Shown here: positions 52,850-63,976 of the stretch, piece by piece
How the letters are laid out: each line of letters begins with the position of its first letter
How positions within the stretch are numbered: position 1 is the stretch's first letter
Source: Okapia johnstoni
Taxonomy: Eukaryota > Chordata > Mammalia > Artiodactyla > Giraffidae
Direction of reading: 5' to 3'
Length of the DNA: 64,000 nucleotides
NCBI GenBank assembly: GCA_024291935.2
Contig: CM044326.1
Location: 37,757,948-37,821,947 of the forward strand
The notes under the pieces: model-generated
Database searches by the model: none
What the model was told of the DNA's origin: nothing
The model's input: the letters and a program-made list of their open reading frames with translations, nothing else
Position numbers and translations under genes: made by a program

Positions 52850-52975
52850 TCTACTACTAACTTTATGACCTTGGCCAAAGGGCTTAAATTGACTAAGTCT
52901 TAGTTTACTTCTCCGTAAATTGTACCTAAGTCTACCATCTATGGGCTGCTTTTTGGATGAAATGAACCTGTTTAT
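52850..52975 (+). mobile_element. MIR SINE fragment
   Basis: CTAACTTTATGACCTTGGCC, AAAGGGCTTAAATTGACTAA and GTCTTAGTTTACTTCTCCGT follow sense MIR. Confidence 0.62.
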
Positions 52976-53395
52976 ACCAAGGTTGTTGGTCTGCATTGTG
53001 TGTTTAGTTATTTCAAGGTATCCTGCCTCTCTGTTTAGGGGTAGATCAAGTGTTCTTTAATTCTCATCACTCTATCGTACTTCATTAGGGCATTTTGTTT
53101 GAAAGCAGAAGAAACTAACATAAGCCAAAATAAAATTTTGGTGTTTGGTTTAAAGACATACTCTTGCCTCCTAGAAATTTAAGTTGGGGATATAGCCAGT
53201 CCTTGGATCAAAGATGAAACAGCATCTGGGAAGCCCAGCAAATGGACTTTATGTGTCATATTTCTGCTTCTCTTTTCCAACCCAACTCCTTCTCTTATAT
53301 CTGCATATAATCTTTCCCGCTTATAGTACCCATCTGGTGGAAGATATCTAAATCACAGCTCTGGGCTTTCAAAGATATTGCTGCTGCTGTTGTTA
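52976..53395. other. Unique sequence, no gene seen
   Basis: Nothing recognised until the TTGCTGCTGCTGTTGTTAGC word that precedes the BovB fragment. Confidence 0.42.
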
Positions 53396-53755
53396 GCAGC
53401 TAATCTAGTGTCAACTATCACTGTGGATGGTGACTGCAGTCAAGAAATTAAAAGATACTTTCTCTTTGGAAGCAAAGCTATGACAAACCTGGACAGAGTA
53501 CTAAAAATCAGAGACATCACTTTGCCAACAAAGGTCCATACAGTCAAAGCTATGGTTTTTCCAGTAGTCATGTACAGATGTGAGAACTGGATTATAAAAA
53601 AGGCTGAGCGCTAAAAATTGATGCTTTTGAGCTAACTCTGGGCAATAGTGAAGGACAGGCAAGCCTGGCCTGCTGAAGTCCATGGGGTTGCACAGAGTCG
53701 GACATGACTGAGTGACTGAACAACAACCAATAACAAATAGAACAACAACAACAAA
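53396..53755 (+). mobile_element. BovB fragment with large internal deletion
   Basis: Starts in the ITVDGDCSQEIKRYF region and continues through ITLPTKVHTVKAMVFPVVMY, then a TAA closes the frame at the AEHRR position. Directly after TTTTGAGCTAACTCTGGGCA the text jumps to the far 3' end (ATAGTGAAGGACAGGCAAGC, GGACATGACTGAGTGACTGA), so several hundred bp of the C-terminal region are deleted. It ends in an (AAC)n tail. Confidence 0.9.
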
Positions 53756-54724
53756 TAATTGATAAATGTCACTTCTAAATTGTATTCACCCATCTTGTGT
53801 CAGCTGTCCACACTTGGCCCAATCCACTGGGGCCATTTATAAATATGGATTCTGAAGTAGCTCTTCTGTATGTAAGGGGACACTTAAGGGGGCTGTGAGT
53901 ATGTCTACTACAGTGAGAGTTTCAGAAGAATCTCATTTTTATTATCAAAGAATATAAAAATAAAGGAATGTCCCCTCCCCCCTTTTCACAGGGATTCCGC
54001 TGACATAAGGAAGTAATGCAGGTCATTGCAGAATGAAGAGTGGAGGAAAATAAACTGTATGGATGATCGTACTAAAACATTATCTGGAAGCCACTGGGAA
54101 CCTCTGGAAGCTTAGACACCAATATGGGAAGCTTCCTTCACACACAGTGCCCTGGTCAGAATACGAGAGCTTTGCACCTGGCTGCATCGTAAATGCTCTC
54201 TCTCTGGGGAAATAGATGATGAGCAGTTTCCAGACTGAGATTTGGGGGCAGATCTGTACCCACAGTTGAGTGAGAGCCAGGCAGAGTTGTAGGAACTTCT
54301 GGCTTTGCCAATGATGAACCTTCTGCTGAATCTCAACAGGTTTCTCAAATGGAATGCCATCTTATGGAGCTAAACCAATAATTGAAGAATTTACTATCTC
54401 CTGGAAGAGGAAGTTCAATCCCATTTATATGTGAAACACACTGCTGCAGACATCAAACTCAAATAAATATTTTCTTTCTGTATATTTTATGACATCATTT
54501 TAATCAGAGGAATGAAAAGAAAAAAGTTTAAGTTCTTTTAACAAAGGAGATTATTTTACAGACCATCCTTGATGCAAATCAAAATAGATATGTAAATATA
54601 TATATATGGCTATAATTGACTTTGACACAATGTCAAATTTTGACATTTTAGAGCATACAACTTTTAATTGTTTTTAATTATACAACTGTTTTTCAGACAT
54701 TTCCTATGAGAAAAATGTTTTATA
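53756..54724. other. Unique sequence, no gene seen
   Basis: No repeat or coding signature. Open frames are short and overlap in several frames. Confidence 0.42.
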
Positions 54725-54865
54725 TGCTATTTAATTTAACAATTTCGAGTCCATTAGGTAGACAATAGTATTCCCACTTTACAGATTTAAAAAACATTGA
54801 GGTCAGAGAATTCAGATGATTTTCCTGATACCAGGTATCTTATAAGAGGCAATTGAGATGTGCAA
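54725..54865 (-). mobile_element. MIR SINE fragment
   Basis: TAGGTAGACAATAGTATTCC, CACTTTACAGATTTAAAAAA and CATTGAGGTCAGAGAATTCA are reversed MIR. Confidence 0.65.
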
Positions 54866-55467
54866 CTAGTCTTTTGGACTGGGGGCAAGGGGAGAAGGGT
54901 GCTGGTCAAAGAAACATGGTCCTCCTAAGGAAATAATTGCCTGCAATATTACAAAAACATTAAGATTACTTATCAGCACAAGTATCTCCAGGCATTTCTC
55001 AAATATTCAAACATGAGTCATTTTTTTACAATAGAAAGGTGAATCCAAATTTGACTTAGTCACAAATGAAAGAATAAAAAATAATAATAAAATATACAAA
55101 TCAAGACTTTTCGAGAATTGGCCATGAGGTAATGAAGGGCAGGGATCCCTGAGCAATGAGAATAAAATCAGATGTAGTGCAAATGATCCTAGTTTATTGC
55201 TTAGAGAGCATTTCCAGTCTACAGCAAAAGGAAAAGCAACCTACCAGAGCTTAGCAGTCTCCATGAGTTGACAGAAGACAACTGGGAAGCCAAGATGTAT
55301 AGAGTCACCAGGAAGAGTATCAGAGAGGAGACAGCTGCCCAGAGATCTTTAGTGAGTTTCCCTCAAGTCTTCAACTGAAGACCGATCAGCACAGGCACGT
55401 GAAGAACTTACAAAAGACTAGGAAAGATCCACCTGAAATAATCAGAGGAAACTATCCTGGAGCTCTG
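54866..55467. other. Unique sequence, no gene seen
   Basis: No repeat or coding signature recognised. Confidence 0.42.
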
Positions 55468-55683
55468 TGCTGTGCTGGGCTCAGTTGCTACCGTATGCCC
55501 AACTCTCTGTGACCCCATGGACTGTAGCCCCTCAGGCTCCTCTGTCCACGGGATTCTCCAGGCAAGAAAACTGGAGTGGGCTGTCATTACCTTCTGCGGG
55601 GAATCTCCCCAACCCAGGAATCAAATCTGCGTCTCCTGCATTACAGGCAGATTCTTTACCCGTGAACCACCAGGAAAGTCCCC
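55468..55683 (-). mobile_element. Bov-tA SINE
   Basis: GTGCTGTGCTGGGCTCAGTT, GACCCCATGGACTGTAGCCC, GTCTCCTGCATTACAGGCAG, GAACCACCAGGAAAGTCCC. Full length, antisense. Confidence 0.93.
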
Positions 55684-55969
55684 CAGAGCTCACACAAGGC
55701 TTCAAAAGTTCCTGGTTCCATCAGTAGGAGTGGAAAAACTAATAACACACAGGACATCAGGTAGGACAGTCAAAAGAGTTTTTTTGTTTTGTTTTGTTTT
55801 TTTGCATTTCTCTGGTCTTCTCTATTGAATCCTAGAACCAAGATCCAGATGAATCAGACTGTATTCAAATAATTTAACTGCATACCAGAATAATACTGAA
55901 TAATATTTATGGGACTATAAATTATCCATCACTCAACAAGTAAATTCACAATCTCAGGTATCAAATTAA

Positions 55970-56745
55970 AAAAATACAAGTTATTGAAGGGAGAAGGCAT
56001 ATATGAGTCATAACGAGAAGAAAAATTAATCAGCTAAAGCTCAGAAATTAAATAGCTGATAAAATTAATTGAAAAGGCTATTAAAACAAGCCTTATAATT
56101 AGTTTTTAATGTATTTCATATGGTCAGTGATCTAGAGGAATGAGTGAGTATGTTAAGAAATGAGACATGTGAAAATAGACCAAAATTACACTTCCATAAA
56201 TGAATGGTATAAAGTCTGAGATGAAAAATATGTTATATGAGATTAACAGCAGATTAGACATTGCAGAAAAAAAGATTAGTGATCTTGAAGATATAATAAT
56301 GGGTACCATCCAAAATGAAACATAGGAAACAGAGAAAAAAGAATGAATAGAGTATTAAAGGCCTGTGGAAAATATATGCAACTGGAGTCCTTGAAAGAAG
56401 GAAAAGTAGAAAAATATTTGAAAAATGAACAACTGAAAATTTAAAAAGTTAGTCAAAATTATAGTTCTATACACACAAGAATCTCAATGAACTCCAGGCA
56501 GAAAGAATCAAAAGCAGAAATTAGAATGAATCAAAAACAGAATGAGAAGATAGAAATCACAAGATATTAGAACTAAATGAGAATTAGAATACAGCCTATC
56601 AAATTTGTTGGATGGAGCCAAAGCAGTGTTTAGAGGAAAATTTATGTCACTAAAATGCTTATGCTAGAAAGAAGGAAAAGCCTCAAATCAGTGACCTCAG
56701 CTCCCACTTTAAGAAGCCCAGGGGATAAAATTAAACCCAATTTAA
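55970..56745 (+). mobile_element. Old L1 (L1M-type), ORF1 to ORF2 remnant
   Basis: GAAAAAAAGATTAGTGATCT followed by TGAAGATATAATAATGG matches a coiled-coil-type ORF1 segment. AGAATCTCAATGAACTCCAG follows, then GGATGGAGCCAAAGCAGTGT, TTAGAGGAAAATTTATGTCA and AAGCCTCAAATCAGTGACCT, which is an ORF2 segment. The order is correct but spacing is shortened, so large internal deletions have occurred. There are many stops. Confidence 0.65.
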
Positions 56746-56854
56746 ATATAACTACACATCATAAATGAATAATCCTGTGATCCAATAAGTGCATGCAGCC
56801 ACTCTTTTTCCGCCCACAAGCGGATACAAATACAAAATTTGTACAGTCAAGTCC

Positions 56855-56970
56855 TGACCATGGTACCACTTCTGTGGTCTTAGGCAAATAATTCTACTTC
56901 TCTGAATCTCCATTTACTCCTTCATAAAATGGAATAATTAGACTGGATCTTGAAGACTGGGCAGGAGTTC
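56855..56970 (+). mobile_element. MIR SINE fragment
   Basis: CCACTTCTGTGGTCTTAGGC, AAATAATTCTACTTCTCTGA and TCATAAAATGGAATAATTAG follow sense MIR. Confidence 0.65.
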
Positions 56971-58149
56971 TTTACGCAAACATAAGGAATTGGAATGGCA
57001 TTCCATACTAAGGGAAGAATCTACAAACATAAGAAGACTTCCAGGAATGTGCTGCTTGAGGCACAGTTTATGCAAACAGTTTAATGTCAGCTCAGTAAGT
57101 ATGGACCTTAAAGGTCAGAGGGAGGGAGCTGATGGGAATTGTCCTGATGGTGGACTGCCTCACTTAGCCTCCTGAAGATAGTGGGGAGCTGCCCTTGGGC
57201 AAGAATTTCAGTGAGAAACATCAACTCAGACATGCATGTTTTGCAAAGACCATAGCTGTGGTCTTCGGATGATTTAAATCAAATGCCTCAATTACTCATC
57301 AACCCCACAGAGTTCACAAGGTGAATGAGAGGGTAGAGCATTTTGTTCCACAAAATTCAACAAGAAAAACCTATGTCGATCTGTTTGCTTGTATTAGGAA
57401 TCTGTCCATGCCAATACATTTTGTAGGTGTATTGATTTAATTTCCTGGCATTACTAAGGTCTGACCATTAGATTCCCTAAATAAGGCAGAGCTCTTAGAT
57501 GGGGACTTTTTCTTGAAAGAATTCTTCAAGTGTTTTTAGAACACCTGTTTGTTTTTTTTTTTTTCCTCCCAGGTCTTATCCCTTGTATTCTGAAAAAAAT
57601 AAAAGATCATTGTCATGAAAGTACAGAGAGAAACACACACGCGCGTCTTGTGAAAAATTTCCATGTTCTAGATACATATATACTCAACAAAGTGCCTTGT
57701 GAGCTGCCACTTGAGCCAAGATTCAGTTAAGTGTGGCTAAGAATGTCACATTCACCTGCTTTCATTTCTTTCTGAAGAAAGTGACAAATGCCCATCTTAG
57801 TCACTGGAGCACAAAATTAGCTAAGTGCTTCAGGGAAAATGTAGCACAGGAAGAAATAAAGAAGAGGTCAGAGACCCTGACCCATATGGGGAATAATGAA
57901 AATGGTTAGGAAAAAAAAAAAAAACACTTATTTGTAATAGAGATCATGCCACCCAAGTGGCCAGGTTCATCTGATTGCACGAAGATTTCAGAATTTCCTC
58001 TTGTTCTAGACACTGATGTGGAACATGCCTGACTTTAACCTTACTTTGACAACTCAGAAATGTTTAATTCAAATCATGTGGGAAAATATTGTCCGCATTC
58101 AAGATCATACATAGAATACAGAGTCAGAGGAGAGCTTCTGAGTTATGCC
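56971..58149. other. Unique sequence, no gene seen
   Basis: Mixed AT-rich DNA with a T-run near 57552 and an A-run near 57911. No gene or clear repeat. Confidence 0.42.
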
Positions 58150-58560
58150 TCCATTTACATTCCTGCATGAGTTACAAATTTCCACCAGCTATGACTGACA
58201 GAGGCCTAAATAAGGTAGAGGCTTATTTCCTTTTCCTGTGTATGGGGTCTGAAGATGAGAAGTCTGAGGGTAGTATGATAACTCTAACATCAGCAAATAC
58301 CCAGGCTACTTTGTCAGTCTGCTTCAGCATACTTTGTCTTGGCTCCCATTCTCAAGCTAACCCAAAGCCCAAAATGGCTGCTGAAGCTCTGGCCATTAAG
58401 GCAGTATTCAAAAAGGGAGAAAGGAAGACAAAAGAAACACCTGCCTTGGTTTTAAGAAGCTTACTGGAAGTCTCATATATTTCATTTATGAGAACTTATT
58501 CGCATGGCCATTTGTGGGGGAAGCAGATTGACAGGGAAATAGTCTTTAGCTCAGTACTTT
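58150..58560. mobile_element. Ancient interspersed repeat, family uncertain
   Basis: GCCTAAATAAGGTAGAGGCT, AAATGGCTGCTGAAGCTCTG, GAGAACTTATTCGCATGGCC. These words in this order recur in a well-known old mammalian repeat (...ccaagatggctgctgaaac...agaacttagtcacatggcc...). The 161-codon open frame that spans it (58089-58574) is therefore judged noncoding. I cannot name the family. Confidence 0.5.
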
Positions 58561-59479
58561 ACTACTTGGAATAAAGATGGAATTGTCTTAAGAAAGGAGA
58601 GAATGGGTCTTTGGTGGCAAGTATTAATTCACTTTTGACTTACAATTAGTGCGTTCAAGTCCCTGTTGGAGGACATAACCTGCTTTTCTGGAAAAAAAGG
58701 AAAAAAAAGGCTTCTTGTTTCTAAAATTTTCAGAAAAAAAGAGAACAAGTGAAGAAAAGGAAAAAAATATCAGCATAGTTTATTACCAGAAATAAAAACA
58801 TTAAAATTTGATGTCTTTCCTATTAGTCTTTTTCAGTATCTGACAAAAGTTTTGATCATATAGCACATATAAAATCATATGCCATTATTTTAAAATATAA
58901 ACAGTACTAGTGATTGTGAAACTTACAGTAATTCATTAAAAATAGAAAGCCACAAAAATATAACAAAGAAGCTGATATTTAATTAGTCTTAATATCCAGA
59001 TATAACAATCACTTTGAATATTCTAGAATATTTTAAGGCTGACTTACTTTTCAATTTTTACATCGTTGATGTCATCTTGTATATAAGCTGATTTTAAATT
59101 ATGACAAGTACAAAATTCATAGGTCTCATCTGAAACAATTGGAAATGAAGAACTATACTAAATATCATATTTCATTGATTCTAAGACATATTTTTCACAT
59201 TTTAATACCTCTGAAATCGGGATGCATGCTATAATTAATGGCATATCATAGTTTAATTGGCACCTTTTTTTTTCTTGGTGGTACATGAAACAATGATACT
59301 TCTTATGATTGATAACGAATTAGGTTTGATTAAAGCAGTAGTATCTATCACTAGATAGTTTGTTAGTCATTCAAATTAACTTAAGTCATTCAGTGTGAAG
59401 TTGAAAGAAGCAGAAAGTTATTCAGTAAATTCTCTAGCAACAAAATTTGACCGTTATTTTGCTTGGTCTAACTTAGTCA
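58561..59479. other. AT-rich unique sequence, no gene seen
   Basis: Strongly AT-rich. No coding frame and no repeat assignment. Confidence 0.42.
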
Positions 59480-59967
59480 AAAAGCAAAGATACCACTTTG
59501 CCAACAAAGGTCCATGTAGTCAAGGCTATGGTCTTTCCAGCAGTCAAGTGTGGATGTGAGAGTTGGACAATAAAGAAGGCAGAGCATAGAAGAATTGATG
59601 CTTTCGAACTATGGTCCTGGAGATGACACTTGAGAGTCCCTCAGAATGCAGGGTGATCAAATCAGTCAATCTTCAAGGAAATCAACCTTGGGTACTCTTT
59701 GGAAGGACTTTTGCTCAAGTTGAAGCTCCAATACTTTGGCCACCTGATGTGAAGAGGAAAAGACCCTGATGCTGGGAAGAATTGAGGGCAAAAGGAGAAG
59801 AGGGTGACAGAGGATGAGATGGTTGGATGGTATCAGCAGTTCATTGAACACGAACTTGGGCAAACTCTGGAAGATGACGAAGGATCGAGAAGCCTGGCGT
59901 GCTGCAGTCCTTGGGGTCGCCAAGAGTCGGACACGACTTGGTGACTGAACAACAGCAACAATAACAG
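59480..59967 (+). mobile_element. BovB LINE 3' fragment, decayed
   Basis: AAAGCAAAGATACCACTTTG, CAAGGCTATGGTCTTTCCAG, GAGATGACACTTGAGAGTCC, CTTTGGCCACCTGATGTGAA, GGACACGACTTGGTGACTGA, then an (AAC)n-like tail. Frames are broken by stops and small indels, and the text after GATGTGAAGAG lacks the CCGACTCATTG segment. Confidence 0.92.
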
Positions 59968-61021
59968 CTTGGTTTGGGGAGAGAAGGAAATAACAGAATA
60001 GGATATTTTAGGGACATAGAAAACCTGGCCCAGAAGGAGTAGTTTAAGTAATTTGGGGTCAGATTACAAAGTTTCTGAGGGCAGCTTGGATGGTTCAGTA
60101 ATTTGCCTCACAAGTAGACCCTTTACCAATTTTTTCTTTCATTTCCATGCTGAATTGAACTGCTGTTCTCAGTTTTTCACTTTTCCTCCCAGGAAAAGAA
60201 AAAAAAAAAATCTCCAGCCATTGCTGTGTAGCTTGCAGACCCTTCCTGTAGAAAACGTACATGTTTCTGCTGCACTGACGTAGAGTGTAGCCTTATAGCT
60301 TACTTTGGCCGATGGCTCATGAGCAGAAGTGATGTACAGATCTCCGTCAGGCAGGAGCTGTGACAACCATGATGGGCTTGGTTTTTCACAGCTTTCTCAT
60401 CCTTGTCTCTCGGCCGTGAGAACAAGTTCCAGGAGAAGCCTCTCTTTCGTCTTGATCTTATCATGCAGACAGGCAGAGCAGACCTGAGCGCACTTCACGG
60501 GTAAAGTTCAATGTGAACAAGAACAAGCCTCAGCTGCTACCGTATCCCACGGAGGTCTGGGTTTCATTTGTTATTGCGGCAAAGCTGACTTATATGAGAG
60601 CTCATCAAATTTGGGCAAGAAAAATGGGTTGAGAGATGGGCTCCAGAAAGTATATTTCTGGATTTAGGGACAAAATACATCCTCAGGTCTCACAGGTAAC
60701 ATAGGACCCAAATAGATTACTACTGCAGGAACCTAAACTGAGTAAGAAATCACCTACAACTCCGTCTGTAATAAAACAGCATCTGATCAGAAGCTACCAA
60801 CAAAGTTACCTTAATCTTAGTTTTTAACGGCCACAATGTTTTGATCGTTGAGTACCTTAAATTGGATTTATCTTTCAGAAAACTTGAGTTTTTCTTCATC
60901 ATTTCTTTTTCCAGAAGGATGAGTAGAAAGGCACCCTTTCTGAGTGTCTAGATAGATTCTAGTGTCATCTTCCTGCCTTCCAACATGGAGTAAAAAACAT
61001 GTGTTGATAGTACAGCTACCA
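59968..61021. other. Unique sequence, no gene seen
   Basis: No repeat or coding signature. TTTGGCCGATGGCTCATGAG and neighbours keep a few CpGs but no exon structure is supported. Confidence 0.42.
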
Positions 61022-62012
61022 TGGTGACCAGTGTGGAGATTCTGCAAAAATCTGGGAATAGAACTGCCATATGACCCAGCAATTCCACTGCTGGGCATAC
61101 ACACCAAGGAAACCAGAATTGAAAGAGACACGTGTACCCCAATATTCATCACAGCACTGTTTACAATAGCCAGGACATGGAAACAACCTAGATGTCCATC
61201 AGCAGACGAACAGATAAGAAAGCTGTGGTACATATACACAATGGAATATTACTCAGCTATTAAAAAGAATGCATTTGAATCAGTTCTAATGAGGTGGATG
61301 AAACTGGAGCCTATTATACAGAGTGAAGTAAGTTAAGAAAGTAAAACACCAATACAGTATATTAACACATATATATGGAATTTAGAAAGATGGTAACGAT
61401 GACCCTATATGTGAGACAGCAAAAGAGACACAGATATAGAGAACAGACTTTTGGACTCTGTGGGAGAAGACGATGGTGGAATGATTCGAGAGAATAGCAA
61501 AGAAACATGTATATTACCATATGTGAAATAGATGACCAGTCCAGGTTGAATGCGTGAAACAGGGCACTCAAAGCTGGTGCACTGGGACCACCCAGAGGGA
61601 TGAGGAGGTAGGTGGGAGGGGGGTTCAGGATGAGGGACACATATACTGCTGCTGCTGCTGCTAAGTCACTTCAGTTGTGTCCGACTCTGTGCGACCTCAG
61701 AGACGGCAGCCCACCAGGCTCCCCAGTCCCTAGGATTTTCCAGGCAAGAACACTGGAGTGGGTTGCCATTTCCTTCTCCAATGCATGAAAGTGAAGTCGC
61801 TCAATCGTGTCCGACTCCTAGCGACCCCATGGACTGCAGCCTACCAAGCTCCTCTGTCTATGCGATTGTCCAGGCAAGAGTACTGGAGTGGGTTGCCAGT
61901 GCCTTCTCTGGACACATGTACACCCATGGCTGATTCATGTCAATGTATGGAAAAACCACTACAATATTGTAAAGTAATTAGCCTCCAATTAAAATAAAAT
62001 AACAACAACAAA
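61022..62012 (+). mobile_element. L1 3' end (ORF2 C-terminus plus 3' UTR), split by a SINE
   Basis: An open stretch (61031-61336) reads the ORF2 C-terminus: ELPYDPAIPLLGIHTKE, ITALFTIARTWKQP, KLWYIYTMEYYSAIKKN and LEPIIQSEVS followed by a natural-looking stop. The 3' UTR follows (GGTGCACTGGGACCACCCAG, then GGCTGATTCATGTCAATGTA and TTAGCCTCCAATTAAAATAA). A BOV-A2 at 61647-61909 interrupts it. 5'-truncated within ORF2. Confidence 0.93.
61647..61909 (-). mobile_element. BOV-A2 SINE nested in L1
   Basis: (TGC)n end, TTCAGTTGTGTCCGACTCTG, CAATGCATGAAAGTGAAGTC linker, CCTAGCGACCCCATGGACTG, AGTGCCTTCTCT. Flanked by GGACACATATAC (61635-61646) and GGACACATGTAC (61910-61921), a 12-bp target-site duplication with one difference. 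Confidence 0.95.
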
Positions 62013-62014
62013 CG

Positions 62015-62226
62015 TGATGAAGTGTTAGTCGCCCAGGCATGTCTGACTCTTTGTGACATCATGGACTGTAGCCCGCCAGACTCCTCAGTCCACAGCATTT
62101 CCGAGGCAAGAATACTGGAGTGGGTTGCCATTTCCTACTCCAGGGGATCTTCCTGACCAAGGGATCAAGTCTGGATCTCCCACATTGCAGGCAGATTCTT
62201 TGCCATCTGAGCCACCAGAGAAGCAC
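62015..62226 (-). mobile_element. Bov-tA SINE
   Basis: GTGTTAGTCGCCCAGGCATG, CTGTAGCCCGCCAGACTCCT, CTGAGCCACCAGAGAAGCAC. It sits immediately after the A/AAC-rich tail of the L1, a frequent landing site. Confidence 0.93.
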
Positions 62227-62383
62227 GACATGGAGTATAAAACATTATCTATTGCACAGGTTTAGGCCACAGTGATTTTCCTCACAAAGCCTGTGGATAA
62301 CAGTCTATGAGCACTTTGTGTTGGAGAGAAAGAGTTCAAAGCAGTATGATTTTTATTTATTTGTAGGCAGCCTATTTTTTAAC

Positions 62384-62540
62384 CAGGCTTCTCTGGTAGC
62401 TCAGCTGATAAAGAATCTGCCTGCAATGCAGAAGATCCAGCTTCAATTTCTGGATTGGGAAGATCCCGTGGAGAAGAGATAGGCTACCCACTCCAGTATT
62501 CTGGCCTGGAGAACTCCATGGACATAGGGACCTGGCAGAT
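62384..62540 (+). mobile_element. Bov-tA SINE, 3'-truncated
   Basis: CAGGCTTCTCTGGTAGCTCA, GCCTGCAATGCAGAAGATCC, CCATGGACATAGGGACCTGG. It stops before the TCGCAAAGAGTC word. Confidence 0.9.
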
Positions 62541-62699
62541 TCATGACAATTTTATCAGGATATCTATAGATTTAATTTTATTTTTATTGTGTTTCCCTAA
62601 TCACAGATTATACTTTAACCTTTATGCTAAGATCTTTTGTAAACTTAGGGACTTTTATTAGTTATGAACCACATGATAAGGCCGTCTCAGGTTTCTTTC

Positions 62700-62870
62700 A
62701 CCAGCAGTCCACAAATAGTTATTAGTTCCTTACTTTTCAGAAAAATATCCTGCATAGAGGTTACAGAGATGAGGTTTTGGCTCTTGTGGAGCTCAAAATC
62801 CAGTAGAAGACAAGGCAGCAAGTTAACCAACAATTAACAGAGTGAAGGGTGATGAGTCAGATTTAATGTA
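62700..62870 (-). mobile_element. L2 LINE 3'-end fragment
   Basis: TCCACAAATAGTTATTAGTT, CTCTTGTGGAGCTCAAAATC and CAGTAGAAGACAAGGCAGCA follow reversed L2 (...ggagctcacagtctagtgg...). Confidence 0.6.
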
Positions 62871-62994
62871 TTTCCTTTCCTGCGTGGGTCGTATACAGTA
62901 GGTTTCTGTGCCTTATTGGGTATAGGGCTTGCTGTGTGGATGTGAACATAATTTATCTCATAGGGGAGACGTCGATCCTTTCATATAAAGAACA

Positions 62995-63178
62995 GAAAGA
63001 TTGAAGGCAGGAGGAAAAGGGGATGGCAGAGGACAAGATGGTTGGATGGCATCACCGACTCAATGGTCATGAGTTTGAGAAAACTTTGGGAGACAGTGAA
63101 GCAAAGGGAAGCCTGGCATGCTGCAGTCCATGGGGTCACAAAGAGTCAGGCATGACTATGTGACTGAACAACAAGAAC
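62995..63178 (+). mobile_element. BovB 3'-end fragment
   Basis: GAAAGATTGAAGGCAGGAGG, GACAAGATGGTTGGATGGCA, CATGGGGTCACAAAGAGTCA, TGACTGAACAACAAGAAC. Terminal about 180 bp only. Confidence 0.92.
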
Positions 63179-63214
63179 AGAGAGAGGAGGAAGAGGCTGA
63201 GAGTCTTCTAATAC

Positions 63215-63330
63215 TGTGAAATTCTCCATTTTACAGATGAGAAGACTGAGGCCCATAAAGAACGAGGCATGTGCAGTCACACAGCTAAGGTGCAAAGGTT
63301 CACAAATGCAAGAGCCCACATGCCCTGCTC
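63215..63330 (-). mobile_element. MIR SINE fragment
   Basis: CTCCATTTTACAGATGAGAA, GACTGAGGCCCATAAAGAAC and GTGCAGTCACACAGCTAAGG give a clear reversed MIR core. Confidence 0.78.
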
Positions 63331-63511
63331 TTCCACTGCAGCACCCAGCGAGCACCATTTCTAACAGGGGGATGATGCAGAGCCCGGAGCCCTTTCCTGC
63401 CACCCTGAGAAGTGTTCTCAGTATCCCGGCTGCAAGATCAGGAGAAAGCCCTGACCCTGTGAGTACTTCTCTTCCGTCTATGATCTCCTTCTGTATTTTC
63501 AGGTTTCTGAA

Positions 63512-63976
63512 TCATACTTTTAAAGAATCACACAGAGATGGACAAATATCATATAATATTGCTTAAATATGGAATCTATAAAAAAAAAGGATAACAAGTG
63601 AACTTCCTTACAAAATATAAGTTGACTCACAGACATAGCAAACAAACTTATGGTTACCAAAGGGGAAAGAGGGGAAGGGACAAATTAGGAGCTTGGGATT
63701 AACATACACACACTATAGTGTATCAGTTCAGTTCAGTTGCTCAGTCGTGTCCTACCCTTTACGACCCCATGGACGCCAGGCCTCCCCGTCCATCACCAAC
63801 TCTCAGAGTTTACTCAAACTCATGTCCATATATATAGATTAGATAAGGTACAAGGACTTACTATATTCCACTGATAACTCGACTCTGTATCTTGTAATAA
63901 CCTATAGTGGAAAATAACCTTAAAAAGAATATGTATGCACATATGGATATACCTGTGTATCTCTATACCTATATGA
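63512..63976 (+). mobile_element. L1 3' UTR, split by a BovB tail
   Basis: ACACAGAGATGGACAAATAT, TAAATATGGAATCTATAAAA, AACAAACTTATGGTTACCAA, then after 63829 TACAAGGACTTACTATATTC and ATAACCTATAGTGGAAAATA. This is the artiodactyl L1 3'-UTR order. The BovB fragment at 63723-63829 interrupts it. Confidence 0.85.
63723..63829 (-). mobile_element. BovB 3'-terminal fragment nested in L1
   Basis: TCAGTTCAGTTCAGTTGCTC, GTCGTGTCCTACCCTTTACG, CCATCACCAACTCTCAGAGT, CTCAAACTCATGTCCA. Only the last ~107 bp of BovB, with its (ACTGA)n-type tail at the left, so the insertion is on the minus strand. Confidence 0.92.

Noticed and set aside
58089..58574. 161-codon plus-strand frame
   Set aside because: The DNA matches the word order of an ancient dispersed mammalian repeat (AAATGGCTGCTGAAGC ... 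AGAACTTATTCGCATGGCC), so chance openness of a repeat is the simpler explanation.
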